Numbered from the stretch's first letter, positions 34,054 to 43,316 are shown. The stretch is 51,731 bases of DNA from Nitrospirales bacterium (GCA_029261235.1 JAJDBS010000203.1:1-51731), one strand, 5' to 3'. A program made the numbers and translations. Notes: generated by a model not told the origin, from the letters alone.

Positions 34054-34938
34054 ATGAATCATCATAGCCAAATTAAAAGTACCATCAATGATGGATGGGC
34101 GATCGGTGCTAGTCTGCTCATTGGTGGGTTGGTTATTTTTCTGTATCAAGAAGTGATATGGGGAATGGGGAGCGATTGGAATAACAACCCAGATTATTCC
34201 CATGGTTTTCTCGTGCCATTTCTTTCGGTCTACTTTATTTGGGAGCGTTGGAATACTTTAACTGAGGAGACACCCTCTCCCAGTATTTGGGGAATGGGGC
34301 TTTTATGCCTCGGATTATGTTCGCTGCTGGTCGGGCTTATCGGTGCAGAACTTTATGTTCAACGGACATCATTGATTGTCGTAATATCCGGACTTGTGCT
34401 GTTGATCTTAGGATGGAAGTATTTATGGTTGTTGAGCCTTCCGATTGGATTTTTGGTTTTTATGATTCCCTTGCCCGCTATTGTTGTGAATGCGATTGCT
34501 TTTCCTTTGCAGCTCTTTGCGGCCGAAGCCGCGACATTCTGTTTGTTCTCCTTAGGCATTCCTGTTCTTCGAGAAGGCAATCTCATCATGCTGGCGCATA
34601 CTACCCTAGAAGTAGCTGAGGCCTGTAGTGGTCTGCGTTCATTGCTATCATTGTTGGCTTTGGGAACGGTGTATGGATATTTTTCGCAGAATGTCTTGTG
34701 GAAGCGTTGGATGCTCGTGATTCTTTCGATACCAATTGCCATTGTGGCGAATGCCGCTCGTGTGAGTGGGACGGGTATTTTGGCTCATTATTTTGGCGAA
34801 GAAGCGGCCGAGGGTTTTTATCATACGATGGAAGGATGGCTGGTTTTTGTGGTGGCGTTTGTGCTTCTTTTTCTTTGCGGAACCATTTTGGGAAAAATTG
34901 GCCCTCGGGATCCATCAACTCAGGCCTCCGTTTCTTAA
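34054..34938 (+). CDS. xrtA: Exosortase A (XrtA/EpsH family)
   Basis: A 294-residue polytopic inner-membrane cysteine transpeptidase-like protein with about eight membrane spans. The catalytic set is visible: Cys191 in EVAEACSGLRSL, Arg236 in AIVANAARVSGTG and His257 in GFYHTMEGW. NNPDYSHGFLVPFLSVYFIW (43-62) and IPLPAIVVNAIAFPLQLFAA are further exosortase signatures. Exosortases process proteins carrying C-terminal PEP-CTERM signals and are tightly linked to exopolysaccharide clusters. The type-A assignment rests on the following EpsI, PrsK and PrsR genes. The EpsI domain is not fused here but encoded 26 bp downstream. No PEP-CTERM substrate is visible in this window, so its targets must lie elsewhere on the genome. 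Confidence 0.93.
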   Translation: MNHHSQIKSTINDGWAIGASLLIGGLVIFLYQEVIWGMGSDWNNNPDYSHGFLVPFLSVYFIWERWNTLTEETPSPSIWGMGLLCLGLCSLLVGLIGAELYVQRTSLIVVISGLVLLILGWKYLWLLSLPIGFLVFMIPLPAIVVNAIAFPLQLFAAEAATFCLFSLGIPVLREGNLIMLAHTTLEVAEACSGLRSLLSLLALGTVYGYFSQNVLWKRWMLVILSIPIAIVANAARVSGTGILAHYFGEEAAEGFYHTMEGWLVFVVAFVLLFLCGTILGKIGPRDPSTQASVS

Positions 34939-34964
34939 AAGGAAGGACCATTGGAATTAGTATT

Positions 34965-35681
34965 ATGAAAAAGTGGCCATTTTTTATTGCTGTTTTTTTG
35001 CTAATCGGAACGTTTGGTTTTATTCAATCGTTCTCGAAAAATGAAGAACTTATCAGCAATAAAGCGTTTGCCCAATTTCCGTTGAATCTTGCCGAGAAAT
35101 GGGAGGGGAGAGAGCTGGGAATGGAACAGAGGGTCTTGGATATTCTTAAGTTGAGTGACTTTATGATGAGGGTGTATGTGCCTGTTGTGGCTCTAGGCGG
35201 AGAAAAAATGGTAGTGGCTCAGAATGATATTCGAAAAACTCAGAGTTTGAGTTCTCATCTTCCCGTTTGGCTTTACGTGGGATATTATCAAAGTCAACGG
35301 ACTGGAGCGACGTATCATTCTCCTAAGAATTGTTTGCCTGGGGCTGGCTGGCAATTTATGGAATCAGATTTTATCCCTCTGACCATGCCGGACCAAACAA
35401 CGATTACGGTCAATAAAGTACTCATTCAAAAAGGCTTGGAGAAACAGATAATCTTGTACTGGTATCACGACCGAGGGCGAGTGATTGCGAGCGAGTATTG
35501 GGCGAAAGGTTATCTTGTTTGGGATGCCATGACCAAAAATCGATCAGATGGTTCACTTGTTCGTATCTCGATCCCTGTCAAAGATGGTACGGTGGAGGAA
35601 GCATTTGACCAAGGAGTGGGTTTTTTACATGATCTCTGGCCTCATCTTCTCGAATACATGCCCGATCATACGGTGATTTAA
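34965..35681 (+). CDS. epsI: EpsI-family exosortase-associated protein
   Basis: A 238-residue protein with one N-terminal membrane anchor or signal (MKKWPFFIAVFLLIGTFGFI) and a periplasmic EpsI domain. The family core reads LPVWLYVGYYQSQRTGATYH followed by SPKNCLPGAGWQF, with the conserved Cys in NCLPG. EpsI domains occur fused to the C-terminus of many exosortases or as the next gene, as here; they are required for exopolysaccharide production in Methylobacillus, but the biochemical role is unknown. ATG 34965 is chosen because GGAA lies 8 nt upstream and the hydrophobic anchor follows; longer in-frame starts overlap the exosortase gene and encode unlikely sequence. It is cotranscribed with the exosortase and probably with prsK 35 bp downstream. 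Confidence 0.92.
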   Translation: MKKWPFFIAVFLLIGTFGFIQSFSKNEELISNKAFAQFPLNLAEKWEGRELGMEQRVLDILKLSDFMMRVYVPVVALGGEKMVVAQNDIRKTQSLSSHLPVWLYVGYYQSQRTGATYHSPKNCLPGAGWQFMESDFIPLTMPDQTTITVNKVLIQKGLEKQIILYWYHDRGRVIASEYWAKGYLVWDAMTKNRSDGSLVRISIPVKDGTVEEAFDQGVGFLHDLWPHLLEYMPDHTVI

Positions 35682-35716
35682 GCCTTCACGTCATACATCA
35701 CTTCCCAAAGGTTCCT

Positions 35717-37810
35717 ATGAACATATGGGTGATTCCCTGTTTTCTGAGTGCAGGGGGTGCTCTGCTGCTCGGAGCTGTCCTCTATCGCAAAAAGGCTGAT
35801 AATCCTATCTTTGGTCCATTGGCCTTGGTGATGGTTGTGCTCGCCTGGATTCAGGGCCTCAACGGGTTCATCGGAATATTCCCTGAGTACCTTCTCATTG
35901 GGAAACAACGTATTCTTTTTGGTGAATTTGCTTTTCCTCTTGCACTTGGTTTTGTCACCTCGACATTTCTTCAGCATTTTTCTCCTACTTCCATCCAAAG
36001 AAATCGAAGCAAGTTTCTTCTTATTCGAGCGGGTGCTCTGATCTTATGTGCCTGGCTCTTTGCATGGCCAGAATCAGTCCTACAGCTAGCCCCGAATGGA
36101 GAGATCGTATTTCATCGTGTGGTTGGATGGATCATGTGGGGCTTTATTCTTTTGGCCTTAGTCATCGGACTCTCTCAGCTGGAACAGATCCTTCGTCTCG
36201 CACGTGATCCTCTTCGCTTTCAAATGAAATTTGTGGTGATTGGTCTAGGCGGATTAGCGGGGATTTCGATTGCACAAGCCAGTCAATTGCTCTTGCTGCC
36301 TGTGTGGAGTCAAGCGAATGCATGGGTTGGGGGTGTTGCCTCGTGTCTTTCTCTCACCATGATCGCCTGGGGTTTAGTACGCTGGCGTCTTCACGACTTA
36401 AATCAAAAAGTTCAAGTGAGTCATCAAGCCCTGTATACCTCCCTCACCTTCTTATGTGTTGGGAGCTATTTGATACTCGTAGGAATTGTGGCAGAGGTTA
36501 TTAAGGAAACGGGTTGGGAAATTAGAGAAGCCCTTGAGGCTTTGCTTGTCTTTGTTTCAGGCATGGGATTAGTGGTGGTGATCGCCTCTCGCGCAGCCCG
36601 CGCGAAACTTCAACGATTTGTTTCGCGGCATTTTTTTCGAACAAAATATGATTATCGGCAAAAGTGGCTGGATGTCACAGATACGTTTTCAGCCTGTGAT
36701 GATAGCCAACAGATTTGGGATCGCTATCTTGAATGGCTTGTTCGAACATTTGGAGCACCACGAGTCACGATTTGGAAACGGTTTGATGTTGATGGACAAT
36801 TCCATCAGATTCGAACCGTGAATTCTGAAGATCCACCACCAGCCATTGTAGAGTCACATGCTTTCATTGAATATATGCTTGTGCATACAGAACCATTTGA
36901 GATTGATGAAGCCGGTGATGAAAGTGAAGGATTGACGGAATTCCTTCAGCAGACAGAGGCGCATATCTGTGTGCCTTTGGTGACATCTGAAGGCAATCTC
37001 CTCGGGTTTTGCACGTTAAGTCGGGAACTGCATGATCGAAGGTACGATCACGACGATTTTGACCTTCTTCGTGCTATTACTCATCATGTCACGATGCTGC
37101 TCGTACAATTTCAATTGGTTGAAGAGCGGAATGTGACGGCTAAATGGGAGGCCGTACATAAATTTTCAGGATTTTATCTTCATGATTTAAAAAACCTTGC
37201 CTCAAGTCTCTCGATGGTCGTCCAGAATGCGGAGCAATATGGCCATGATCCTGAATTTCAGGCTTCGGCCATGCGGACGGTCCGAACAACGTCTCAACGT
37301 ATGATGGATCTTATGGCCAAATTGGCCAATCAATCAAAAGGCCTAGATACGAAAACTGAGAAAAATGTTCAACAGGTTGATATGAATGTGTTAATTCATG
37401 AGACTCTTGAATCTTTGAATGGAGCAGGGTGTCGACCAAGCTTTCATCCAGGTTCAGGACTACCTCAGCTACCGCTGCAGGCCGAACCTATGAAGCAAGT
37501 ATTATTGAATGTGATTTTGAATGCACGGCAGGCTATGGATGAGAAAGGCGCTATTGATATTTGCACAGGTTCAGATGGGCGAAATCTAAATGTTGAAATT
37601 TTGGATACAGGACCAGGAATCCCAATGAGCCGACTGGAAAATTTATTCCAACCCTTTACAAGCTCAAAGAAAACTGGGCTAGGAGTTGGCCTGTTCCAAT
37701 GCAAGCAAATGGTTGAAGACAATCATGGTAAGATTCGCATTGAAAGCCAGGAAGGGCATGGAACCAAAGTTATCCTTACATTTCCGACTGGAACATCCGA
37801 TATATCTTAA
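35717..37810 (+). CDS. prsK: PrsK, exosortase/PEP-CTERM system histidine kinase
   Basis: A 697-residue membrane histidine kinase. About eight membrane segments fill residues 1-295 (starting MNIWVIPCFLSAGGALLLGA). A GAF domain follows at about 320-465 (HICVPLVTSEGNLLGFCTL), then an atypical dimerisation helix with the phosphoacceptor His489 in FYLHDLKNLASSLS, the distinctive form of this family. The HATPase domain has NVILNARQAMD, DTGPGIP and GLGVGLFQCKQM. It is the cognate partner of PrsR encoded 124 bp downstream, and the pair is known as a marker of XrtA loci, presumed to control PEP-CTERM and exopolysaccharide genes through sigma-54. The N-terminal membrane module has no large periplasmic loop, so it probably senses something within the membrane or cytoplasm. 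Confidence 0.94.
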   Translation: MNIWVIPCFLSAGGALLLGAVLYRKKADNPIFGPLALVMVVLAWIQGLNGFIGIFPEYLLIGKQRILFGEFAFPLALGFVTSTFLQHFSPTSIQRNRSKFLLIRAGALILCAWLFAWPESVLQLAPNGEIVFHRVVGWIMWGFILLALVIGLSQLEQILRLARDPLRFQMKFVVIGLGGLAGISIAQASQLLLLPVWSQANAWVGGVASCLSLTMIAWGLVRWRLHDLNQKVQVSHQALYTSLTFLCVGSYLILVGIVAEVIKETGWEIREALEALLVFVSGMGLVVVIASRAARAKLQRFVSRHFFRTKYDYRQKWLDVTDTFSACDDSQQIWDRYLEWLVRTFGAPRVTIWKRFDVDGQFHQIRTVNSEDPPPAIVESHAFIEYMLVHTEPFEIDEAGDESEGLTEFLQQTEAHICVPLVTSEGNLLGFCTLSRELHDRRYDHDDFDLLRAITHHVTMLLVQFQLVEERNVTAKWEAVHKFSGFYLHDLKNLASSLSMVVQNAEQYGHDPEFQASAMRTVRTTSQRMMDLMAKLANQSKGLDTKTEKNVQQVDMNVLIHETLESLNGAGCRPSFHPGSGLPQLPLQAEPMKQVLLNVILNARQAMDEKGAIDICTGSDGRNLNVEILDTGPGIPMSRLENLFQPFTSSKKTGLGVGLFQCKQMVEDNHGKIRIESQEGHGTKVILTFPTGTSDIS

Positions 37811-37934
37811 GAAGTCAGTGGGGAATAGTGAGGAGGAAGGTGCGGGAGGTTGGAGTGGAGATGGAATTTGCTAGATTGTTGAATCCAATGACAGAATCTA
37901 CCACCTCATTCACGAACTGTTTGAGAATAACACT

Positions 37935-39317
37935 ATGGCTAAAATAGAGAACACAAAGGATCTGTCGTCACTGCCGGCTCTTCTCCTAGTCGATGATAGT
38001 CAGGAGATTCGAGAGCAAATGAAATGGGGTTTGAAGCCTCATTACTCCATTTTTGAGGCAGATAATCGTGGTCATGCAGTGGAAGTCCTCCAGCGAGAGA
38101 AGATTGGGTTGGTGACCCTTGATCTCGGCCTTCCTCCTGACGCTGATGGGACCACGGAAGGATTAGCTGCCTTAGAGCAGCTAATCGAGGTGAATCCTCT
38201 GGTGAAGGTGGTTGTCATAACAGGGAATCAAGATCGAGCCAATGCCTTAAAGGCTGTCGAATTGGGTGCCTATGATTTTATGGATAAGCCTGTGGATTTG
38301 GAGGTCTTAAAAACCGTACTCCAACGGGCTGGGTATTTGTCAGGAATTGAAGTCGAGAACCAAAAATTATTGGAACGTGTGGGAAAACGTGGACTTCCAG
38401 ATATCATTGGTACCAGTCCGGTCATGGCCAAAGTTTTTGATACGATTCGACGAGTGGCGGGTTCTGATATTTCTGTGTTGATTGTTGGCGAGAGCGGAAC
38501 GGGAAAGGAACTTGTGGCAAAGGCTATTCACCAGCAAAGTCATCGGAAAGACGGGCCGTTCATCGCGATTAATTGTGGGGCCATTCCAGAAACACTTTTG
38601 GAAAGCGAGTTATTTGGTCATGAAAAAGGCGCGTTTACGGGTGCTCATATGCAACGTCCTGGAAGAATTGAATCAGCGGAAGGAGGAACCCTTTTTCTCG
38701 ATGAAATAGGGGAAATTTCTCCGGCTTTGCAAGTTAAATTACTGCGTGTTTTACAGGAACGCTGTATTGAGCGGGTGGGTGGCCGAGTTGAAATTCATGT
38801 TGATACACGCGTTTTGGCGGCAACCAATAGTGACTTGCAGCTCGCCATGAAAGAGGGCCGTTTTCGCGAAGATCTGTATTATCGATTGAATACCGTGACG
38901 ATTCCTGTGCCGCCTTTGCGGGAACGGGGAGCCGATATTACGATGTTAGCGAAAGTGTTACTGCAGCGCTTCAGTGAAGAGGCGAAGAAGAAAATTGCTG
39001 GATTTTCTCGAGAGGCGCTGTTGTCGTTGGAGCAATATCATTGGCCTGGAAATGTTCGAGAATTGGAAAATCGGATCCGTCGATCGGTCGCGTTGTCGGA
39101 TAACCCTCGAATTATACCAGGGGATTTAGATTTAGATGAGCCCAAAGATGTTAAAGCCGGTCCTACTCTAAAAGAGGCTCGAGATGCGGTAGAAAAACGC
39201 GTCATAGAGCAAACGCTCGCCAAAACCGGTGGGAATATCACCAAAGCAGCCACATTCTTAAGTGTGAGTCGTCCGACACTCCACGACCTCATTACCCGCC
39301 ACGACGTTAAAAAATAA
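37935..39317 (+). CDS. prsR: PrsR, exosortase/PEP-CTERM system sigma-54 response regulator
   Basis: A 460-residue NtrC-family regulator. Receiver domain with Asp63 in [14 protein letters not shown] and the Lys of DFMDKPVD; the phosphoacceptor loop has the [11 protein letters not shown] insertion typical of PrsR. The AAA+ domain has Walker A GESGTGKE (185-192), the sigma-54 contact loop GAFTGA (232-237), LFLDEIGEI and the arginine-rich REDLYYRLN. The C-terminal Fis-type helix-turn-helix is [20 protein letters not shown]. All functional motifs are intact. It follows prsK and converges on argJ (42 bp apart). It should activate sigma-54 promoters of exopolysaccharide and PEP-CTERM genes; no -24/-12 site was convincingly found by eye in this window. 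It is the second sigma-54 activator in about 7 kb. Confidence 0.94.
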   Translation: MAKIENTKDLSSLPALLLVDDSQEIREQMKWGLKPHYSIFEADNRGHAVEVLQREKIGLVTLDLGLPPDADGTTEGLAALEQLIEVNPLVKVVVITGNQDRANALKAVELGAYDFMDKPVDLEVLKTVLQRAGYLSGIEVENQKLLERVGKRGLPDIIGTSPVMAKVFDTIRRVAGSDISVLIVGESGTGKELVAKAIHQQSHRKDGPFIAINCGAIPETLLESELFGHEKGAFTGAHMQRPGRIESAEGGTLFLDEIGEISPALQVKLLRVLQERCIERVGGRVEIHVDTRVLAATNSDLQLAMKEGRFREDLYYRLNTVTIPVPPLRERGADITMLAKVLLQRFSEEAKKKIAGFSREALLSLEQYHWPGNVRELENRIRRSVALSDNPRIIPGDLDLDEPKDVKAGPTLKEARDAVEKRVIEQTLAKTGGNITKAATFLSVSRPTLHDLITRHDVKK

Positions 39318-39359
39318 GAATTCTATCCTCTCGCAGCTTTATCAGGCATAGCGGAGTGC

Positions 39360-40568
39360 TTAGGATCGGTAGGATGCATTAATCTTGATGTAATCGTAGG
39401 TTAAGTCCGTTGTCCATTTTGTTGCTGCTCCTGCACCCATTCCTAATGATATGCACACTGTGAATGTTGGACGTTGCATAATCTTTTTGACCTGGTGCTC
39501 AATGCGAGTCCCTAAGCCACTTCCGTCTTTCACAATGGTCACATTATTAAAGGAGATCACAATGCGCTCTGGCCGAACGGGGTAGCCGGACCGTCCTAAT
39601 GCGGCTACGATACGACCCCAATTTGGATCAGCTCCAAAGATAGCTGTTTTCACCAGCGGAGATGTGGCCAGTGTGTGGGCGAATTGCCGAGCAGCTTTGT
39701 GGCTTGCGGCCTCGGTTATTTTGACCTCAATGGTTTTGGTTGCGCCTTCACCGTCCCGGCAAATCTCCATAGCCAAATAGTGGCAGGCCTCATGGAGGAG
39801 TCTTTGGAATTGCTCGTAGCTTGAATCCGTATGGCGAATCGTACTATTGCCAGCCATGCCATTCGCGAGGCAGAGAACGGTATCGTTTGTACTTGTTTCA
39901 CCATCAATTGAAATGCAATTGAATGTTTGGTCTGCGACGGTCCTTAACATTTTTTGTAACATTTTTTGGTCGATGACGGCATCTGTGGTGAGATAGGCCA
40001 ACATGGTGGCCATATCAGGATGGATCATGCCAGATCCCTTAGCCATTCCTCCGATTGTCACCAATTTCCTGCCGATTCGTTGTTGGACTGCTATGGTTTT
40101 TGGGCGTGTGTCGGTGGTCATAATGGCTTGGGCTGCGTCTCGATGCCCAGGCTTTCTTAGCTTGGACGTTAGCGCTGAGATCCCTTTTCTCACCAGAGGC
40201 ATTGGAAGAGGAACTCCGATGACACCTGTAGAGCCGACGAACACTCGATGTTTCGGTATGTTCAATTGCTTGGCCACCAGTTGAGCCATCTCCTTGGCAT
40301 GCACGAGTCCATCTGTTCCCGTAAAGGCATTGGCATTCCCACTATTAATGATGAGCGCTTGCCCTACTCCTTTTTTGAGGTTGGATCGGCCAAGAATCAC
40401 TGGAGCAGCTGGTATGGTATTTTTAGTAAATACTCCGGCGATTGGGCCAGGAATATCTGAAGTAACCAGAGCCATGTCTAGTTGTTCAGTGTGTTTGATG
40501 CCAGAATGGATTCCAGCTGCGAGAAATCCTTTTGGGGCAGTGATGCCACTTTTTAATCGTTTGACCAT
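39360..40568 (-). CDS. argJ: Bifunctional glutamate N-acetyltransferase / amino-acid acetyltransferase ArgJ
   Basis: A 402-residue cytoplasmic arginine-biosynthesis enzyme that transfers acetyl from N-acetylornithine to glutamate, and in bifunctional forms also uses acetyl-CoA. The self-cleavage site is visible in GSGMIHPDMATMLAYL: the precursor is cut before Thr188, which becomes the N-terminal nucleophile of the beta chain. Other family strings are IINSGNANAFTG, VFVGSTGVIGVPLP and ADPNWGRIVAALGRSG. The C-terminus YIKINASYRS is the typical ending. Length is normal. It is encoded 41 bp downstream of argC on the same strand, so the two form an operon and the pathway uses the acetyl-recycling route. 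Whether it is mono- or bifunctional cannot be told from sequence by eye. Confidence 0.95.
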   Translation of the reverse strand: MVKRLKSGITAPKGFLAAGIHSGIKHTEQLDMALVTSDIPGPIAGVFTKNTIPAAPVILGRSNLKKGVGQALIINSGNANAFTGTDGLVHAKEMAQLVAKQLNIPKHRVFVGSTGVIGVPLPMPLVRKGISALTSKLRKPGHRDAAQAIMTTDTRPKTIAVQQRIGRKLVTIGGMAKGSGMIHPDMATMLAYLTTDAVIDQKMLQKMLRTVADQTFNCISIDGETSTNDTVLCLANGMAGNSTIRHTDSSYEQFQRLLHEACHYLAMEICRDGEGATKTIEVKITEAASHKAARQFAHTLATSPLVKTAIFGADPNWGRIVAALGRSGYPVRPERIVISFNNVTIVKDGSGLGTRIEHQVKKIMQRPTFTVCISLGMGAGAATKWTTDLTYDYIKINASYRS

Positions 40569-40609
40569 GTCGTCATTCGGTCTTTTTGTAAAGGTACGGG
40601 GTTAAAGTA

Positions 40610-41686
40610 TTAGGGGAAAAGTCCTGGACCGGTTAATCCCAAAGTCTCTGGGAATCCTACCATGAGATTCATGCATTGAATGGCTTGCCCTGCTGCTCCT
40701 TTGACCAAATTGTCGATGGCTCCGCTACTCACGATATATCCTGTTCGGCCATCATAGGTACAGCTCAAATCGCAAAAATTGGCTCCGCGCATATTCCGAG
40801 GATTGACCGCTTCAGCTTGAGGCAGCACCCGAATGAACGGTTCATCTTTATAGAAATTCTGATAAATGTTTTCGAGGGCAGAGGGCTCTACGCCTGATTT
40901 GAGTTTTGCATAGGCCGTACTGAGAATCCCTCGATTAATCGGGATGAGATGAGGCGTAAACATCAATGAAATGGGAGGGACATTCTGGTTGCCAGCGGCG
41001 GAAATAAGATGATTGAGTCCTTGTTCGATTTCTGGTAGATGTCGGTGAGCGGCAATTTTATAGGCATGAATGGCTTCATGGGCTTCTGGAAAATGGAACC
41101 CTAGGGCTGGTGAACGACCGGCACCTGAGACACCTGATTTGGCATCAATGATGATGGAATGTGATTCGACGAGTTGATGTCTCACAAAGGGAGCTAATTG
41201 CAAAATAGCGACAGTCGGATAGCAACCTGGAACGGCAACTAACTGACTCTTGCTAATAGCGGAGCGGTTGAACTCTGGCAATCCATACACCGCTTTTGGG
41301 AGTATATCAGGATGAGGGTGAGTGGTTTGGTACCATTGCTCGTAGACTTGGGGGTTTTGAATGCGGTAATCCGCGCTTAAATCAATAACCAGTTTGTCGT
41401 GCGTTAGGAAGTCAGCCACAGGTTCAAGTGATTGAGTGTGAGGGAGTGAAAGGAAGACCAGGTCTACTTCTTTCGCAATGCTTGGAACATCGAGAGAGGA
41501 AAGCTGATCATCAATAATCTTGGCCAGATTAGGGAGGAGGGAGGAGACAGCAAGTCCCTCTGATTTGCTTGAAGCCACGACTTTCGAAATTTCAACCTGT
41601 GGATGGATACTCAGTATGCGGAGTAATTCTCCACCGGTATATCCACTTGCGCCAATGACAGCTACCCGAATCTGTTCCTTCATCAT
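40610..41686 (-). CDS. argC: N-acetyl-gamma-glutamyl-phosphate reductase ArgC
   Basis: A 358-residue NADPH-dependent cytoplasmic enzyme, third step of arginine synthesis. The Rossmann glycine motif is VAVIGASGYTGGELLRIL at the N-terminus; the catalytic Cys155 lies in VAVPGCYPTVAILQL, and the family strings DLSADYRI, AKSGVSGAGR and HRHLPEIEQGL are present. Length matches the long-form family. Two adjacent Met codons open the frame (41686 and 41683); either could be used. It stands between the ribosomal protein operon, closed by a terminator at 41820-41850, and argJ. The 130-bp space upstream should hold the argCJ promoter, but no ARG box was recognised. Confidence 0.95.
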   Translation of the reverse strand: MMKEQIRVAVIGASGYTGGELLRILSIHPQVEISKVVASSKSEGLAVSSLLPNLAKIIDDQLSSLDVPSIAKEVDLVFLSLPHTQSLEPVADFLTHDKLVIDLSADYRIQNPQVYEQWYQTTHPHPDILPKAVYGLPEFNRSAISKSQLVAVPGCYPTVAILQLAPFVRHQLVESHSIIIDAKSGVSGAGRSPALGFHFPEAHEAIHAYKIAAHRHLPEIEQGLNHLISAAGNQNVPPISLMFTPHLIPINRGILSTAYAKLKSGVEPSALENIYQNFYKDEPFIRVLPQAEAVNPRNMRGANFCDLSCTYDGRTGYIVSSGAIDNLVKGAAGQAIQCMNLMVGFPETLGLTGPGLFP

Positions 41687-41819
41687 TCTCTCACAGAAAT
41701 CTTGGTGAATATGACAATAAAGATAGAGGGACGGTAAGGAAACTGGAACTTGAGCAATCTTGATACATCGTTGATGAACTATAGAGAAAATGCACGTGAG
41801 CTACTATGTTCATCACCAT

Positions 41820-41850
41820 AAAAAAGGGGAGGCTCCAGAGAACCTCCCCT
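41820..41850 (-). terminator. Rho-independent terminator of the rplM-rpsI operon
   Basis: Read on the - strand, AGGGGAGG (41850-41843) pairs with CCTCCCCT (41832-41825) around a 10-nt loop, followed by a run of T (complement of the A run at 41820-41825). The 8-bp GC-rich stem with T tract, 39 bp after the rpsI stop, is a textbook intrinsic terminator. Confidence 0.9.
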
Positions 41851-41888
41851 CACACTTCCTTGTGAATGCTGCTCTTTGAGCCAAATAT

Positions 41889-42281
41889 TTAGCGTTTGGA
41901 GTATTGGAACTTTGCGCGCGCTCCTTTTTGTCCATACTTTTTACGTTCTTTTACACGAGAATCGCGTGTCAGCAACCCTTGTTTTTTGAGTGGGTCTCGC
42001 AAAGCTGAATCATGTAAGGATAACGCTTTGGCAATGGCATGCCGAAGGGCTCCCGCTTGTCCAGAGATTCCACCACCTGAGATGGTTGCCTTAACATTAT
42101 ACTGCCCTTCGGTTTTGGTCACTTCAAATGGAGTCTGAACTTGGATCTGATGTGATAACCTCGGGAAATAATGTTCCAACGTACGAGCATTGATCTTAAT
42201 GGTGCCTGGGCCTGGCTCTATCCAAGCGCGGGCTATGGCGTTCTTTCGTTTTCCTGTTGCGTATTGAATGGTGTCAACCAT
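41889..42281 (-). CDS. rpsI: 30S ribosomal protein S9
   Basis: A 130-residue ribosomal protein uS9. The family landmarks are QYATGKRKNAIARAWIEPG at the N-terminus, ISGGGISGQAGALRHAIAKA in the middle and the universally conserved basic tail ending QYSKR, which reaches the P-site tRNA. DSRVKERKKYGQKGARAKFQ is the usual basic stretch before it. Encoded 27 bp downstream of rplM in the conserved bacterial order and followed by a strong terminator. Confidence 0.98.
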   Translation of the reverse strand: MVDTIQYATGKRKNAIARAWIEPGPGTIKINARTLEHYFPRLSHQIQVQTPFEVTKTEGQYNVKATISGGGISGQAGALRHAIAKALSLHDSALRDPLKKQGLLTRDSRVKERKKYGQKGARAKFQYSKR

Positions 42282-42308
42282 AATGTAGATTTCTCTCCTT
42301 CTTCCGCC

Positions 42309-42737
42309 TTAGAGGTTTAAGGGGGTGGGGTTTTGGGCTTGATGGAAGTGCTCGGTTCCACCATAGATACGAAGCTTCCTGGCCATTTGTTTTCCTAATG
42401 TTGTTTTTGGGAGCATCCCACGAATAGCTTTGGATAACACTTCTGTCGGCTTTTTTGCATGGAGATGCTCTGCGGAAATGGCCTTGATTCCGCCAATATA
42501 ACCCGTGTGATGGTAATAGATTTTGTCACGAAATTTATTACGGGTAAATTGAACTTCGCTTGAATTGATAATGACGACGTGATCGCCTGTGTCGACATTA
42601 GGCGTGAAGATCGGCTTATGTTTGCCTCGAAGAATGGATGCCACTTGTGTGGCGAGACGGCCAACTGTTTTTCCTTTGGCGTCTACGACAAACCATTTTC
42701 GTTCAACCTCTAGAGGTTTAGCTTGAAATGATTTCAT
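42309..42737 (-). CDS. rplM: 50S ribosomal protein L13
   Basis: A 142-residue ribosomal protein uL13. Key strings are RKWFVVDAKGKTVGRLATQV, ILRGKHKPIFTPNVDTGDHV, KIYYHHTGYIGGIK and AIRGMLPKTTLGKQMARKL, ending YGGTEHFHQAQNPTPLNL. The start at 42737 (MKSFQAKP) gives the normal family length and has AAAGGAAAT upstream; the frame is open 36 codons further into the end of the preceding gene, and that extension is rejected. It heads the rplM-rpsI pair and lies 52 bp after the DUF151 gene, with which it may be cotranscribed. Confidence 0.98.
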   Translation of the reverse strand: MKSFQAKPLEVERKWFVVDAKGKTVGRLATQVASILRGKHKPIFTPNVDTGDHVVIINSSEVQFTRNKFRDKIYYHHTGYIGGIKAISAEHLHAKKPTEVLSKAIRGMLPKTTLGKQMARKLRIYGGTEHFHQAQNPTPLNL

Positions 42738-42789
42738 GAGAATGAGATTTCCTTTCCACTGGTCGATACATGCAAGAGATAGTTGAAGT

Positions 42790-43263
42790 CTAGGTTTCGG
42801 GTTGCTGAGATCCTTTTTGATCAAGCTTAGAAAGCCATGTCTCAAGATCTTCCCCTCCTCGACGTTGGAGGACTTCTGGTGTCACAAAAATTGGACATTC
42901 GCAGCGGACTGCGATGGCTATGGCATCGCTTGGCCGTGAGTCAACAGATTTTTCTAAGCCATCTTTTTCCAAGAAAATTGTTGAAAAATAGGTGTTATTT
43001 TTCACTTCGGTAATCACGATCTTATTCACAGAAAAACCAAGGTACGACGTAAAGCTATAGATCAGATCGTGGCTCATCGGACGAGGCGGAATCACATTTT
43101 CCAGAGCGAGGCGGATGGACGTGCCTTCAGCTGTGCCGACCCATATTGGTAAGACCTCAGAATTCTCCTCGTCCCGTAACACGACAATTTGCGTGTCCGT
43201 ATTGGGGTCGACTAAGACTCCGTGAACTTTTAATGGAATGAGTGTATTGGTTTCGGCCATCAC
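42790..43263 (-). CDS. Bifunctional nuclease family protein (DUF151), copy B
   Basis: A 157-residue protein of the BFN/DUF151 family. The conserved core is visible: VVLRDEENSEVLPIWVGTAEGTS, PRPMSHDLI, NNTYFSTIFLE, and VDSRPSDAIAIAVRCECPIFV. Plant and bacterial relatives have been reported to have DNase and RNase activity, and the fold is widespread in Nitrospirota and Aquificae; the physiological role is unclear. Its neighbour at 43317 is a clear paralogue (about half the core residues identical by eye), 53 bp upstream, so the pair is a tandem duplication. The second Met (43260) could be the start. It lies directly before rplM on the same strand. Confidence 0.88.
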   Translation of the reverse strand: MMAETNTLIPLKVHGVLVDPNTDTQIVVLRDEENSEVLPIWVGTAEGTSIRLALENVIPPRPMSHDLIYSFTSYLGFSVNKIVITEVKNNTYFSTIFLEKDGLEKSVDSRPSDAIAIAVRCECPIFVTPEVLQRRGGEDLETWLSKLDQKGSQQPET

Positions 43264-43316
43264 AGCTAAGCTTGTTGGTGAAACATGAAAATAGGCAACA
43301 ATGAAAAAGTTCCCAT

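Noticed and set aside
42738-42845. An N-terminal extension of ribosomal protein L13 by 36 residues
   Set aside because: The extension overlaps the end of the DUF151 gene, lacks homology, and the internal ATG with AAAGGAAAT gives the normal L13 length.
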